Assembly (NCBI RefSeq): GCF_900605495.1
Contig: NZ_LR027603.1
Location: forward strand, 993,997-1,057,996
Origin: Bacilliculturomica massiliensis
GTDB taxonomy: Bacteria > Bacillota > Clostridia > Peptostreptococcales > Anaerovoracaceae
DNA: 64,000 nucleotides
Direction of reading: 5' to 3'
Part shown: in pieces, positions 52,469 through 61,640 of the stretch
How positions within the stretch are numbered: position 1 is the first letter of the stretch
Layout of the letters: each line of letters starts with the position of its first letter
The notes under the pieces: generated by a model
What the model saw: the letters and a program-made list of their open reading frames with translations, nothing else
What the model was told of the DNA's origin: nothing
The model's database searches: none
Program-made: the position numbers and the translations under genes

Positions 52469-54070
52469 ATGACAGAAAAAGTGAGAAGCAAGATGAAGGG
52501 ATCCTATCAAAGACCATTGGTGATCTTATGCGCCGCTGCGCTTTGTTTTGCGTCGGCAGCGCCTGTTTTTGCGGAGGGGGACGAGCCGCAGATCGTATCG
52601 TCCCAAATAGAAGAAGACCTGTTGTCTGACGAAAAAACTGCTGGAGAAGAGAAAGGACCTTTTCCCAGAGACCTGCAGTTTCACTGGGCGGGGACTGCGG
52701 TCAATTCTCTGATGGAAGCTGGCATCATCGAAAATGAGGATGGGCGTTTTAAGCCGGACCGGCCCGCCACCCGCGGCGAGGCGGCGGATCTGCTTGCCGC
52801 TTTTCTCAGATACAGCCGTCCGCAGCAGCTCTCCCAGGGAGCGGTAAGCGTAACGTTTACAGATGTGACTTTGGGATCAAAGAGCGCAGGGAGCATTGGA
52901 ACGCTGGCTGAGAACCATATTTTCTCTGGCTATCCGGATGGGACGTTCCATCCGGAGGAAACACTGTCCAGGGAGGCTTTCGCCTCTATGATCTACCAGA
53001 CCCAGTTTTTCCTGGAGCAGACGGCGGGAGAGTCCGTGCCGTCCACGGAGGCAGGGATCACAGGATCGGAAATGCCCGATGGAAAATCCGCGGATCCGGC
53101 GGCCGGGGCTGCGGTCACAGGACCGGCGGTGACGGGATCGGGGATCGCCGGCACAGGGCCAGCGGCCACGGGTTCAGCGATCACAGGCTCAGCAGTCACG
53201 GGTTCAGCGGTCACGGGGCCGGGTATGACAGGGCCGACGGCTTCAAACGGCGGGACCGGACAGCCTGATACCACCGGCGGCTCAACGGAAGAGGCCGTTT
53301 TCCCCGATATCAGGGCAAGTTATGCGGCCGAGGCCATCCGCTCTTTGGCGGAACAGAATATTTTCCACGGTTACCCGGACGGAACCTTTCGTCCTCAGGA
53401 CAGCGTGACCCGTGGGGAAGCCTCCGCGGTACTGTTTGCCCTCTCTGGACTTGCGTCCGTTCCGCCGAAGGTCGACCTGCCGGATGTAAATGTGATCGAA
53501 GTGCCTTATATCAGTCAGATCGAGCCGTATGAGGCCTGGGTGGGCTGCGAGGCCACATCGCTGCTCATGGGCCTGAAAGGCAAGGGGTACGCCGCCGCCA
53601 CGACGCTTCCTGAATTTCTGGATGGAATGCCGAAGACAGAAAGCGACCCGGCGAAGGGATTCGTGGGATCGCCATACAAGCCCGACAAGGAGAAGAAAAC
53701 GCGCACCACGATCTATCCGCCGGTGCTGGCGGAATATGCGTCGCGGTTTGGGAAGGTTTCCGATTTTTCCGGAAGTTCTGTGGAGGAGCTGCAGGCGGAA
53801 TTGCTGGCAGGAAACCCCGTGGTCGCCTATGTGACACTGTTTTGGGAGAAACCCAATTACCGGATCTATGATATCGAGGGAGCGCAGCAGCGCCTGCTCA
53901 GCAACAATCACGCGGTGCTGGTCTGCGGCTATGATCGGTCGACCATGCGGTACTATATCTCCGACCCCTACAATGTGGAAGATAGGAAAAGTGAGTACAA
54001 ATACTGGATACCCGCATCCATTTTCGATCCTCTCTACAATGAAAGAAAACACGCGCTTGTGGTAGAATAA
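52469..54070 (+). CDS. exported SLH protein with C-terminal C39-type cysteine peptidase domain
   Basis: 533 residues. Signal peptide in the first 40 residues (ILCAAALCFASAAPVFA). SLH units at about 65-115, 120-170 and 260-320 (GYPDGTFHPEETLSREAF, GYPDGTFRPQDSVTRGEA), with a Thr/Gly/Ala repeat linker between the second and third. The last 200 residues are a Peptidase_C39_2-like papain fold with candidate triad Cys360 (WVGCEATS), His481 (SNNHAVLV) and Asp in YYISDPYN. Probably a wall-anchored protease or bacteriocin-type peptidase facing outside; substrate unknown. A second ATG 24 bases on is an alternative start. Confidence 0.87.
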   Translation: MTEKVRSKMKGSYQRPLVILCAAALCFASAAPVFAEGDEPQIVSSQIEEDLLSDEKTAGEEKGPFPRDLQFHWAGTAVNSLMEAGIIENEDGRFKPDRPATRGEAADLLAAFLRYSRPQQLSQGAVSVTFTDVTLGSKSAGSIGTLAENHIFSGYPDGTFHPEETLSREAFASMIYQTQFFLEQTAGESVPSTEAGITGSEMPDGKSADPAAGAAVTGPAVTGSGIAGTGPAATGSAITGSAVTGSAVTGPGMTGPTASNGGTGQPDTTGGSTEEAVFPDIRASYAAEAIRSLAEQNIFHGYPDGTFRPQDSVTRGEASAVLFALSGLASVPPKVDLPDVNVIEVPYISQIEPYEAWVGCEATSLLMGLKGKGYAAATTLPEFLDGMPKTESDPAKGFVGSPYKPDKEKKTRTTIYPPVLAEYASRFGKVSDFSGSSVEELQAELLAGNPVVAYVTLFWEKPNYRIYDIEGAQQRLLSNNHAVLVCGYDRSTMRYYISDPYNVEDRKSEYKYWIPASIFDPLYNERKHALVVE

Positions 54071-54082
54071 AGATTTTTCAGA

Positions 54083-54111
54083 TGACAAGCTGTGGATGAT
54101 TGTGATATAAT
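54083..54111 (+). promoter_or_regulatory. promoter of rnpB
   Basis: TGACAA (54083-54088), 17-bp spacer, TATAAT (54106-54111) preceded by TGA, an extended -10. Start expected near 54118. Confidence 0.7.
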
Positions 54112-54121
54112 CAATATTCGG

Positions 54122-54505
54122 ATATAAGTAAGCCAGGCAGCCGCGTGGGCGGAAGGGATTCCGCATCATGAGGAAAGTCCGGGCTCCGCAGGGCAAGGGT
54201 GCCGGATAACGTCCGGTGAAGGTGACTTTAAGGAAAGTGCAACAGAAAACAACCGCCGCGTTTACGCGGTAAGGGTGAAAAGGCGAGGTAAGAGCTCACC
54301 GGCGGGCTGGTAACAGTCCTGCGTCAATGTAAACCCCACCCGGAGCAAGACCAAGCAGGGAGGTAATTGCAGGTTCGCCTGCACAATGCCTGAAAGGCGG
54401 CTGCCCGTCGCTTCCCGGAAGGTAGGTCGCTGGAGCCTGTCAGCAATGGCAGGTCGAGATAGATGGTTGCCAAATACAGAACCCGGCTTACAGACTTGCT
54501 TATAT
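54122..54505 (+). ncRNA. rnpB: RNase P RNA, class A
   Basis: About 384 nt. P1 pairs ATATAAG (5') with CTTATAT (3'). Diagnostic conserved stretches are present: GAGGAAAGTCCGGGCTC, ACAGAAA, AGAGCTCACCGG and AGAACCCGGCTTACAG near the 3' end. Processes the 5' ends of tRNA precursors with protein RnpA. Bounds are set by the P1 pairing; the ends could differ by a few bases. Confidence 0.95.
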
Positions 54506-54524
54506 CCATCTTTGATATTAAAAG

Positions 54525-54558
54525 ATCCGGCGAATGTTGTTCTTTCGCCGGATTTTTT
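54525..54558 (+). terminator. terminator after rnpB
   Basis: ATCCGGCGAA / TTCGCCGGAT 10-bp stem, 9-nt loop, T6. Confidence 0.9.
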
Positions 54559-54860
54559 ATGATATGACATGGGAGATCCTCGATTTTTTCTTTTTGCCGG
54601 CAGAATTGGTTCAAAAACGAAAAGAAAATGGGTATAAATTATTATTTATAAAAAATATGGAAAATATTTTTTCTTATCTTTACGAAATTTCTCTCAAAAA
54701 GAAAAAAGCGTCATAGTTCGACAAGAAAAACGATAGAAGTTCCTATTGTGTACTCTGTTTTTTTCTGTTTTGGGTGTTTATAGAAGACAAAAAGAAAAAA
54801 ACAGATCTTCTCATGTTTTCGATGAACTGCTGAGCTGCACTGCGAAAGGAAATGGGGCCC
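54559..54860. other. AT-rich non-coding stretch
   Basis: About 300 bases, far more A/T-rich than the rest of the window, with an imperfect inverted repeat (54755-54772 with 54788-54804, CTGTTTTTTTCT arm). One 60-codon frame at 54534-54716 is Lys/Phe-rich, begins inside the rnpB terminator, and is not credible as a gene. Possibly transferred DNA or a regulatory leader. Confidence 0.5.
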
Positions 54861-54987
54861 GGCGATGCTGGTGAAAACTTTTTTTCGCCGCGTTCCGTTT
54901 AAAACCGGCGTGCAGCGGATATATAAGTTCTCAGAGAATGACTGTGGATATGGATCCGGGCGTTCCCCGGAATGGAGGTATAGGCGG

Positions 54988-55743
54988 ATGAAGTTAATAA
55001 CGTGGAATGTAAACGGGCTGCGGGCCTGTCTTGGAAAGGGGTTTCTCGATTTCGTGCAGGCCGAGGATCCAGATATGATCTGCATTCAGGAAACGAAGAT
55101 GCAGGAGGGTCAGGCGGAGATCCCTCTGGAAGAATACTATCAGTACTGGAACAGCGCGGAAAAGAAGGGCTATTCGGGAACCGCCATTTTCACCAAATAC
55201 GAACCTCTCTCCGTGAACCGAGACATTGAGACGGAGGGACACGACAGAGAGGGGCGCTCCATCACGCTGGAGTATGATAATTTTTATCTGGTGACGGAAT
55301 ACACCCCCAACGCCCAGGACAAGCTGGCGAGAATCGATTACCGCATGGAGTGGGAGGACGCCAGAAGGTCGTATCTTACCAGGCTGGCGGAAAAAAAACC
55401 GGTGATCCTGTGCGGGGACCTGAACGTGGCGCATCAGGAGATCGATCTGAAAAATCCCAGGAGCAACCGGGGCAACGCGGGATTCTCCGATCAGGAGCGG
55501 GGGAAATTCGGAGAACTGTTGGAGGCCGGCTTCGTGGACTCTTACCGTTATCTCTATCCGGATGTGGAGGGGACCTATACCTGGTGGTCCTACCGCTTTA
55601 ACGCCAGGGCCAACAACGCCGGATGGCGCATCGATTATTTTCTCGTATCGGAGTCCGTCAGGGACAGGATCAGAGAGGTGACGCTCCGCGACGACGTGTT
55701 CGGCAGCGACCATTGTCCCGTGGTGCTGGATATCGACCTTTAG
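54988..55743 (+). CDS. exoA: exodeoxyribonuclease III / AP endonuclease
   Basis: 251 residues from ATG 54988 (SD GGAGG 9 bases upstream). EEP fold: ITWNVNGLRA, metal Glu in ICIQETKM, GDLNVAHQEID with catalytic Asp/Asn, TWWSYR and the C-terminal SDHCPV His/Asp. Cleaves 5' to abasic sites in base excision repair. Confidence 0.96.
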   Translation: MKLITWNVNGLRACLGKGFLDFVQAEDPDMICIQETKMQEGQAEIPLEEYYQYWNSAEKKGYSGTAIFTKYEPLSVNRDIETEGHDREGRSITLEYDNFYLVTEYTPNAQDKLARIDYRMEWEDARRSYLTRLAEKKPVILCGDLNVAHQEIDLKNPRSNRGNAGFSDQERGKFGELLEAGFVDSYRYLYPDVEGTYTWWSYRFNARANNAGWRIDYFLVSESVRDRIREVTLRDDVFGSDHCPVVLDIDL

Positions 55744-55815
55744 CGCGGGGGATGAACGGCGGATTGGGAGACCGGGTCCATATAGACGGGGGCAGCCCCA
55801 CAGAAAGACAGATCG

Positions 55816-55858
55816 CCGGCAGTGTGAAACATGATTTTGTTTCCCTGCCGGTTTTTTT
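55816..55858 (+). terminator. terminator after exoA
   Basis: CCGGCAG / CTGCCGG with inner GAAAC/GTTTC pairs, then T7. Confidence 0.88.
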
Positions 55859-55859
55859 A

Positions 55860-55868
55860 TGGTATACT
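55860..55868 (+). promoter_or_regulatory. extended -10 promoter of sufCB
   Basis: TGGTATACT (TATACT 55863-55868) immediately after the exoA terminator; -35 not evident. About 125 bases before sufC. Confidence 0.55.
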
Positions 55869-55993
55869 GTTCCAGGTTACAGGAAGCGGACGGCTGTTCC
55901 CAGGGGCGTGAACGACCCGGCGCAAAAGGGGATAAGGTCTGATTTGAAGAAAAAATACCGGGTATCAGTTACCTGGAAAGGGGCGGTATACAT

Positions 55994-56728
55994 ATGCTGG
56001 AGCTGAAAAACATATCGTTCGGCGTGACGGAAGACGCCGATGAGAAGGAGATACTGAAGGACATCAGCCTCGTTCTCGAAGACAACAGATTTATTGCGAT
56101 CACAGGGCCTAACGGGGGCGGGAAGTCTACGCTGGCCAAAGTGATCGCCGGAATTAAAAGACCCACGGAAGGCCGCATTCTGTGGGACGGGCAGGATATT
56201 ACCGACCTGTCCATCACGGAGCGGGCGAAACTGGGGATCAGTTATGCGTTTCAGCAGCCGGTGCGGTTTAAGGGAGTCACAGTGTCCGATCTGATCCGGC
56301 TGGCCACGGGAAACAGCATTACCACGGCGGACGCCTGCGAATATCTTTCCGAGGTCGGGCTGTGCGCCAGAGATTATATCAACAGAGAGGTGAACGCCAG
56401 CCTGTCGGGAGGCGAATTGAAGCGTATCGAGATCGCGACCATCATCGCCAGAAAGACGAAGCTGTCGGTTTTCGACGAGCCGGAGGCGGGAATCGACCTC
56501 TGGAGCTTCAGCAATCTCATCAGCGTCTTTGAGAAAATGCACAGTCAGATCAAGGGATCCATCCTGATCATTTCCCATCAGGAGCGGATCTTGAATATTG
56601 CGGACGAGATCATTCTCATCGCGGATGGAAGGGTCGTGAAACACGGCGCAAAAGAAGATATTCTGCCGGCTCTGCTGGGGACCCCGGATATGATGCAGTG
56701 CAGATTTGGATGTCAGGAGGAGTGTTAA
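55994..56728 (+). CDS. sufC: Fe-S cluster assembly ATPase SufC (SmsC-like)
   Basis: 244 residues, soluble ABC ATPase: Walker A GPNGGGKSTL, signature LSGGELKRIEIA, Walker B with VFDEPEAGIDLW and switch His in ISHQERI. Pairs with the scaffold encoded immediately downstream; the two genes abut (stop 56726-56728, ATG 56729). No SufS/SufU/SufE gene follows. Confidence 0.95.
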   Translation: MLELKNISFGVTEDADEKEILKDISLVLEDNRFIAITGPNGGGKSTLAKVIAGIKRPTEGRILWDGQDITDLSITERAKLGISYAFQQPVRFKGVTVSDLIRLATGNSITTADACEYLSEVGLCARDYINREVNASLSGGELKRIEIATIIARKTKLSVFDEPEAGIDLWSFSNLISVFEKMHSQIKGSILIISHQERILNIADEIILIADGRVVKHGAKEDILPALLGTPDMMQCRFGCQEEC

Positions 56729-57646
56729 ATGGATTCGATACAGTGGGACCTGCTGCGCGAGATCGCCGGATTTCACGAGATACCGGAGGGAGCTTACAAC
56801 ATCAGGGCGAACGGAACGAGCGTGGAGCGAAATACCACGGAGGAAGTGGACATCGTTTCCAAGAAGGATGGCAGCGGTATTGATATCATCGTAAAGCCCG
56901 GAACAAAAAACAGGAGTGTACATATCCCGGTAGTGCTCAGCCAGGCCGGACTCTCCGAAGTGGTCTACAATGATTTCTTTATCGGGGAGGACTGCGACGT
57001 GACCATCATCGCGGGATGCGGCATTCACAACAGCGGAGATCAGGACAGCCGGCACGACGGCATCCACCGCTTCTTCATCGGGAAGAACGCGAGAGTGAAA
57101 TACGTGGAGAAGCACTACGGCAGCGGGGAGGGGACCGGCGAGCGGATCATGAACCCCAAAACCGTTGTGGAGATCGCGGAAAACGGATATATGGAAATGG
57201 ACACGGTTCAGATCAAAGGCGTGGATTCCACGGATCGCCTGACGGAGGCGAAGTTGGCGGAAGGCGCGTCTCTGGTGGTCATGGAGCGTCTGATGACCCA
57301 TGGAGATCAGGACGCCAGAAGTGAATTTGCAGTGGAACTGGACGGGGAAGGCTCTTCCGCGAATATCGTTTCGCGCTCTGTGGCCAGAGACCGTTCGCGG
57401 CAGCTGTTCGTGTCGAAGATCAACGGAAACGCAGCCTGTTCGGGCCACTCCGAATGCGACGCCATCATCATGGACGACGCGAAGATCAGCGCGGTGCCGG
57501 AGATTTCCGCTAACGACCCGAACGCAGCCCTCATCCACGAGGCCGCTATCGGAAAGATCGCAGGAGAACAGATCATCAAGCTGATGACCCTTGGATTGAC
57601 AGAGCAGGAGGCCGAAGAGCAGATCGTCAACGGATTCCTCAAGTAG
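56729..57646 (+). CDS. sufB: short SufB/SufD-family scaffold (SMS-type Fe-S assembly)
   Basis: 305 residues, well short of canonical SufB (about 470). It keeps the right-handed beta-helix core and the C-terminal SufBD segment (GHSECDAIIMDDAKISAVPEI, HEAAIGKIA) that contacts SufC. A lone sufC-sufB pair of this size matches the minimal SMS (SmsC-SmsB) systems of anaerobic archaea and bacteria. SD AGGAGGAG. Cys residues are few (for example in CGIHN, CSGHSECD), consistent with cluster scaffolding. Terminated just downstream. Confidence 0.9.
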   Translation: MDSIQWDLLREIAGFHEIPEGAYNIRANGTSVERNTTEEVDIVSKKDGSGIDIIVKPGTKNRSVHIPVVLSQAGLSEVVYNDFFIGEDCDVTIIAGCGIHNSGDQDSRHDGIHRFFIGKNARVKYVEKHYGSGEGTGERIMNPKTVVEIAENGYMEMDTVQIKGVDSTDRLTEAKLAEGASLVVMERLMTHGDQDARSEFAVELDGEGSSANIVSRSVARDRSRQLFVSKINGNAACSGHSECDAIIMDDAKISAVPEISANDPNAALIHEAAIGKIAGEQIIKLMTLGLTEQEAEEQIVNGFLK

Positions 57647-57705
57647 TAAAAACAGACGGCAAGGGATAGAAAGAGAAAGCAAAGAAGGAGACGGAAGGCA
57701 GAAAG

Positions 57706-57748
57706 AAAGCGCCGGCGGTTCATACGCACAGAACCGCCGGCGCTTTTT
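57706..57748 (+). terminator. strong bidirectional terminator
   Basis: Perfect 16-bp stem AAAGCGCCGGCGGTTC with a 9-nt loop; T5 on plus and, via the AAAG arm and A-rich left flank, U-rich on minus. Serves sufB and the convergent MATE gene. Confidence 0.93.
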
Positions 57749-57771
57749 AATGCTGTTCTACACAGCCGGGC

Positions 57772-59175
57772 TTATGATCGGGAATCCTCCAGAGGCTGGA
57801 TCTCCTTGCGGTAGATGTTTCTGCAGAAGATGATACTGGCGATCAGGGCGAAGATCTCTGCCAGCGGGAAAGCGTACCATACGGATTCCACCCCGCCCAC
57901 GCGGGACAGCACATAAGCCATGGGCAGGATCAGGATCAGCTGGCGCAGCAGAGATACCAGCAGACTGAGCATGCCGTGTCCCACCGCCTGAAAGAGGGTG
58001 GAGCAGATGATACCCACAGCCGCAGGAAGGAAGCATAGACTGATCAGACGCAGGGCTCTCACTCCGATGGACATCATCTCCTGAGAGGCGTTGAACATCA
58101 TCATGAACTGAGTGGGGAAGATCTGGAATAGCGCCATGCCCAGCCCCATGATGACCAGAGCTGTGATGAGAGCCAGCCAGAACGCCCGCATGAGCCGCTC
58201 TTTGTTGCGGGCGCCGTAATTGTAGCCCATGATGGGCATGGTGCCCTGATTCAGGCCGAATACCGGCATGAAGACGAAGGACTGCAGCTTATAGTAGATG
58301 CCCAGTACCGCCACGGCGGCTTCGGAGAAGGCGATGAGAATACTGTTGAGCCCCACCAGCATCACAGACCCGATGGCCTGCATGATAATGGAGGGAAGGC
58401 CCACCGAGTAGATGTTCTTCACGGTGGAAGCGTTGAAGCGGAATTTGCTCAGGCTGATGTGCACGTGGTGCTTGAAAGCCAGCAGGAAAAAGAGATTCAG
58501 CGCCATGCCGAAGACCTGTCCGATCACGGTGGCGACGGCGGCTCCGGCCACTTCCATCCGGGGCAGCCCGAAAAGCCCGAAAATCAGGATCGGGTCCAAT
58601 ACGATGTTGGTGATGGCTCCCGTGAGGTTGGCGATCATGGGAAGCATCATATTTCCCGTGCCCTGCATGATCTTTTCGCCTGCCACGGAGAGGAACAGGA
58701 AGACGGAAAAGACGGTGACGATGAAGCAGTAGGAAGTTCCGTAATCCGCCACCACGGGATTGGCTGTAAACGCGTTCATAAAGGCTCTGGAAAAGAACAG
58801 GCCGAATACGGTGAAGACCATGGCGGAGATCACGAAAAGGATCAGGCCGTGGTCCGCCGCGCTGTCCGCTTCCGCCTGCTTCTTTTCCCCCAAACGGCGG
58901 GAGATCAGTGAACTGAGACCCACTCCCGTACCCACCGCCACAGAGATCATCAGCATCTGCACGGGAAATACCAGTGAGACGGCGGTCAGAGCCGGCTCTC
59001 CGATCATGCCCACAAAGACGCTGTCTACAATATTATAGAGAGCGTTGATCAGCATGGAAAACATGGCGGGCACAGACATGGAGAACAACAGCTTGCCCAC
59101 CGGCATCGTCCCCATTTTATTCAGTTCGGCGGGGATCTGTCCGCCATTTTCTTTTAATAATTCTGTTTCTTTCAT
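57772..59175 (-). CDS. MATE family efflux transporter
   Basis: About 467 residues from ATG 59175 (SD GAGGAAG about 9 bases upstream; TTG 59211 extends by 12 residues). About twelve hydrophobic segments in the two-halves pattern with GKLLFSMSVPAMFSMLINALYNIVDSVFVG at the first helix, and the second-half repeat starting near GLPSIIMQAIGSVMLVGLN. Multidrug/toxin or metabolite exporter coupled to Na+ or H+. Substrate not readable. Promoter on minus at 59271-59243. Confidence 0.92.
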   Translation of the reverse strand: MKETELLKENGGQIPAELNKMGTMPVGKLLFSMSVPAMFSMLINALYNIVDSVFVGMIGEPALTAVSLVFPVQMLMISVAVGTGVGLSSLISRRLGEKKQAEADSAADHGLILFVISAMVFTVFGLFFSRAFMNAFTANPVVADYGTSYCFIVTVFSVFLFLSVAGEKIMQGTGNMMLPMIANLTGAITNIVLDPILIFGLFGLPRMEVAGAAVATVIGQVFGMALNLFFLLAFKHHVHISLSKFRFNASTVKNIYSVGLPSIIMQAIGSVMLVGLNSILIAFSEAAVAVLGIYYKLQSFVFMPVFGLNQGTMPIMGYNYGARNKERLMRAFWLALITALVIMGLGMALFQIFPTQFMMMFNASQEMMSIGVRALRLISLCFLPAAVGIICSTLFQAVGHGMLSLLVSLLRQLILILPMAYVLSRVGGVESVWYAFPLAEIFALIASIIFCRNIYRKEIQPLEDSRS

Positions 59176-59242
59176 CTTTCGTTTCTTCCTCACTTCCCCG
59201 TTCTTCTTCAACGGTTTTTTCTTTTATATTTTCAATCATGCT

Positions 59243-59271
59243 ATCTTACCATGATTAAAATTTATTTGCAA
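59243..59271 (-). promoter_or_regulatory. promoter of the MATE gene
   Basis: Minus strand: TTGCAA (59271-59266), 17-bp spacer, TAAGAT (59248-59243). Confidence 0.65.
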
Positions 59272-59430
59272 GACAGGATATTATAAAAAAAGCAGGCGGC
59301 TTCCCCCCTGTGAAAAAGCGTTCTGTCTCTGATCATTTCAGAAAATTTTTCATTATTTCCGGAACTTTTATCTGAAGAATCCGTCTAATCAATAAGTGTT
59401 GATTCAGAGAAAAAAGGAGTGTGTTAAAAG

Positions 59431-61491
59431 ATGAAGCGTTTCATATGCACGGCATTGTCGCTGGTTATGGTTCTTGCAGCGGTGTTTCCGGTCTTTGGAG
59501 AAAGCGGCGGCCAGGATCTGGAAAAGGCGATCCGCATCGTAAAAAACGCCGCGGCCATACCGGCTGATTTTTCCGAGTTCAATTATTCCACATATGAGGA
59601 GAACGGCGCCGAGGGAAAAAAGGTGACGGTCTGGAATCTGGAGTGGAGCAGGGAGGACGGAAGCGGAGGGATCAGCGCTTCCGTGGACAGTCAGGGAAAT
59701 CTGAACAGCTATTATAAGTACGTTGACAGAGAGGAGAGCGGGCTGGCGAAGGTGGAGCGGGAAGCCGGAAGAAAGCAGGCCGATGCGTTCCTGAAGGGAG
59801 CTATGCCGTCTCTGGCCGGACAGATGAGGGCGGTCAGGGAGAAAGAAAACGCCTCCTCCACCGGCGATCTGTGCTACACGTATCAGCTGTATGTCAACGA
59901 TGTGCCGGTCTCCTTTATTCTGGCCGAGGTATATGTAGACAAGTACAGCGGCGGGGTGCGGCAGTTCAGCGGACTTTCCGCAGGACAGAGCGTGCCGGAG
60001 TTCCCGGCGGCAAAACCCGCTTTCCCGGCGGGAGAAGCCGTCCAGCGCTATGCGGAGACAGCCGGCGCGGAGCTGAATTATTACACGTACTATGACAGTC
60101 GGGAAAAAAAGCTGACCGTCTTTCTGGGGTACAATATGGATCAGAGCAGCGGCAAAGCTCTGAACGCGGAGACGGGGGAGATGGTGAGCGTCTACAATGA
60201 TTATCACTGGAGGTACGGAAGCACTGCCAACGCCAAAGACATGGGCGCCGGCGGCGCTTCGGAAGAAGCCGCGCTGACGCCGGAAGAACAGTCGGCCGTT
60301 GAAAATGTGGCGGGTCTGATCAGCCGGGAAAAAGCGGAAAGTCTGCTGCGGGCGGCGGCCGGTCTCAAGAGCGGTGCGAAACTGCAGAGCACTTATCTGG
60401 GCAAAGAGTACACCCAGCCTGATGAGTACCGCTACCGGCTCAGCTTTGACGGAGCCTACGGCGTCGTGGACGCCAAGACCGGGGAGGTCCTTTCCTTCAG
60501 TATCTATGACAGCGGCGACAAAAAGGGGAGCGCAACGCTGAACGAGGAGCAGGCCGGAGCAAAGGCCGAAGCTTTCGCAAAGAAAATGGCGCCGGAGAAA
60601 TTCGCGCAGACCGTGCTTAAGGAAAGCGCTCCGGATGTGTCCGTTTACAAGAACAGCGGGCCGGAGGAAAAAGAAGCTTACACGTTCTTCTTTCGCAGAT
60701 CGGAAAACGGCATCGGCGTGGCCGGCAGCGGGCTGACTGTGACTGTGGATGCCAGGGACGGAGCGGTCACTTCTTACGAGAATGCCTGGCCCAAGGTCTC
60801 ATTCCCGGACGCTTCCGGCGCGATCACCAGCGCCGCAGCCTTCGAAAAGTTTAATGAGAAAGGAAATCTGCAGCTGACCTATGTGAAGACCGCGGCGGAT
60901 CAGGTATCTCTGGTCTACACTTTTGAGAACAGCGTCACATCCTACCTCATCGATCCCTTCAAGGGAACGCAGATCGATCGGAGAGGAAAGGCCTATCAGG
61001 ACGGACTGATGCCCGAGTACGGAGATATCGCAGGCCATTGGGCGGAGTCCACCATCCGGGCGCTGCTGAACAACGGCTATTATTTGAGCGGGGACCGGTT
61101 CCTGCCGGAGACCGCCATCACGCAGGAGGATTTTCTCCGTTACCTGTACGCTCCCGGCTGGGCCGGTGCGGATCAGGATGAGCTGTATCAGATGCTGGAA
61201 CGGAGAAAGATCGTTCTCACAGGGGAAAAAGCGCCGGAACGCGCCGTGACGCGGCAGGAAGCAGCCAAATTCATGGTCCGTTATCTGGGCTTCGATAAGC
61301 TGGCTCAGAAGAACAGCATCTTCAAAGACCTGTTCGCGGATAAAGTGGAGGACAGCTACAGGGGATATGCCGCCGTGTGCTATGGGCTGGGCGTTATGAC
61401 AGGGGACGAAAAGGGACGCTTTAACGGCGGCGCGCAGATGACCAGAGCGGAAGCCGCGTCGGCGCTGTATCAGCTTTTAAACGTGGAATAA
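59431..61491 (+). CDS. exported YcdB/PepSY-like repeat protein with C-terminal SLH domains
   Basis: 686 residues. Signal peptide in the first 23 residues (ALSLVMVLAAVFPVFG). The body has two PepSY/YcdB-like alpha-beta repeats of about 150-200 residues with patterns such as YVDKYSGGVRQFSG, GYNMDQSSGKALNAETGEMV, GVVDAKTGEVLSF and VTVDARDGAVTSYE. SLH-type units close the protein: YGDIAGHWAESTIRALL, APERAVTRQEAAKFMV and a final GRFNGGAQMTRAEAASALYQL. Likely wall-anchored, role unknown; PepSY-type units often inhibit or chaperone proteases. SD AAGGAG. Confidence 0.85.
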   Translation: MKRFICTALSLVMVLAAVFPVFGESGGQDLEKAIRIVKNAAAIPADFSEFNYSTYEENGAEGKKVTVWNLEWSREDGSGGISASVDSQGNLNSYYKYVDREESGLAKVEREAGRKQADAFLKGAMPSLAGQMRAVREKENASSTGDLCYTYQLYVNDVPVSFILAEVYVDKYSGGVRQFSGLSAGQSVPEFPAAKPAFPAGEAVQRYAETAGAELNYYTYYDSREKKLTVFLGYNMDQSSGKALNAETGEMVSVYNDYHWRYGSTANAKDMGAGGASEEAALTPEEQSAVENVAGLISREKAESLLRAAAGLKSGAKLQSTYLGKEYTQPDEYRYRLSFDGAYGVVDAKTGEVLSFSIYDSGDKKGSATLNEEQAGAKAEAFAKKMAPEKFAQTVLKESAPDVSVYKNSGPEEKEAYTFFFRRSENGIGVAGSGLTVTVDARDGAVTSYENAWPKVSFPDASGAITSAAAFEKFNEKGNLQLTYVKTAADQVSLVYTFENSVTSYLIDPFKGTQIDRRGKAYQDGLMPEYGDIAGHWAESTIRALLNNGYYLSGDRFLPETAITQEDFLRYLYAPGWAGADQDELYQMLERRKIVLTGEKAPERAVTRQEAAKFMVRYLGFDKLAQKNSIFKDLFADKVEDSYRGYAAVCYGLGVMTGDEKGRFNGGAQMTRAEAASALYQLLNVE

Positions 61492-61566
61492 CGGCATACA
61501 ACAAAAGTCAGAAGGACGGCTCTAAACAGAGGACCGATTCAAAAGGGGTCTGAAAATACAAAAAGA

Positions 61567-61612
61567 CCGCGGCCTTGCTCCGGAAAACGGGAGCGGGGCC
61601 GCGGATTTTTTT
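61567..61612 (+). terminator. terminator after the YcdB/SLH gene
   Basis: CCGCGGCC / GGCCGCGG with inner GCTCC/GGAGC pairs, then T7; also serves the convergent Cys-cluster gene to its right. Confidence 0.9.
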
Positions 61613-61640
61613 GTTCAGCGTCCGGGCGGACTTCTGCGCG

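Noticed and set aside
54534-54716. 60-codon ORF after rnpB
   Set aside because: Begins inside the rnpB terminator, no SD, Lys/Phe-rich composition simply follows the AT-rich DNA.
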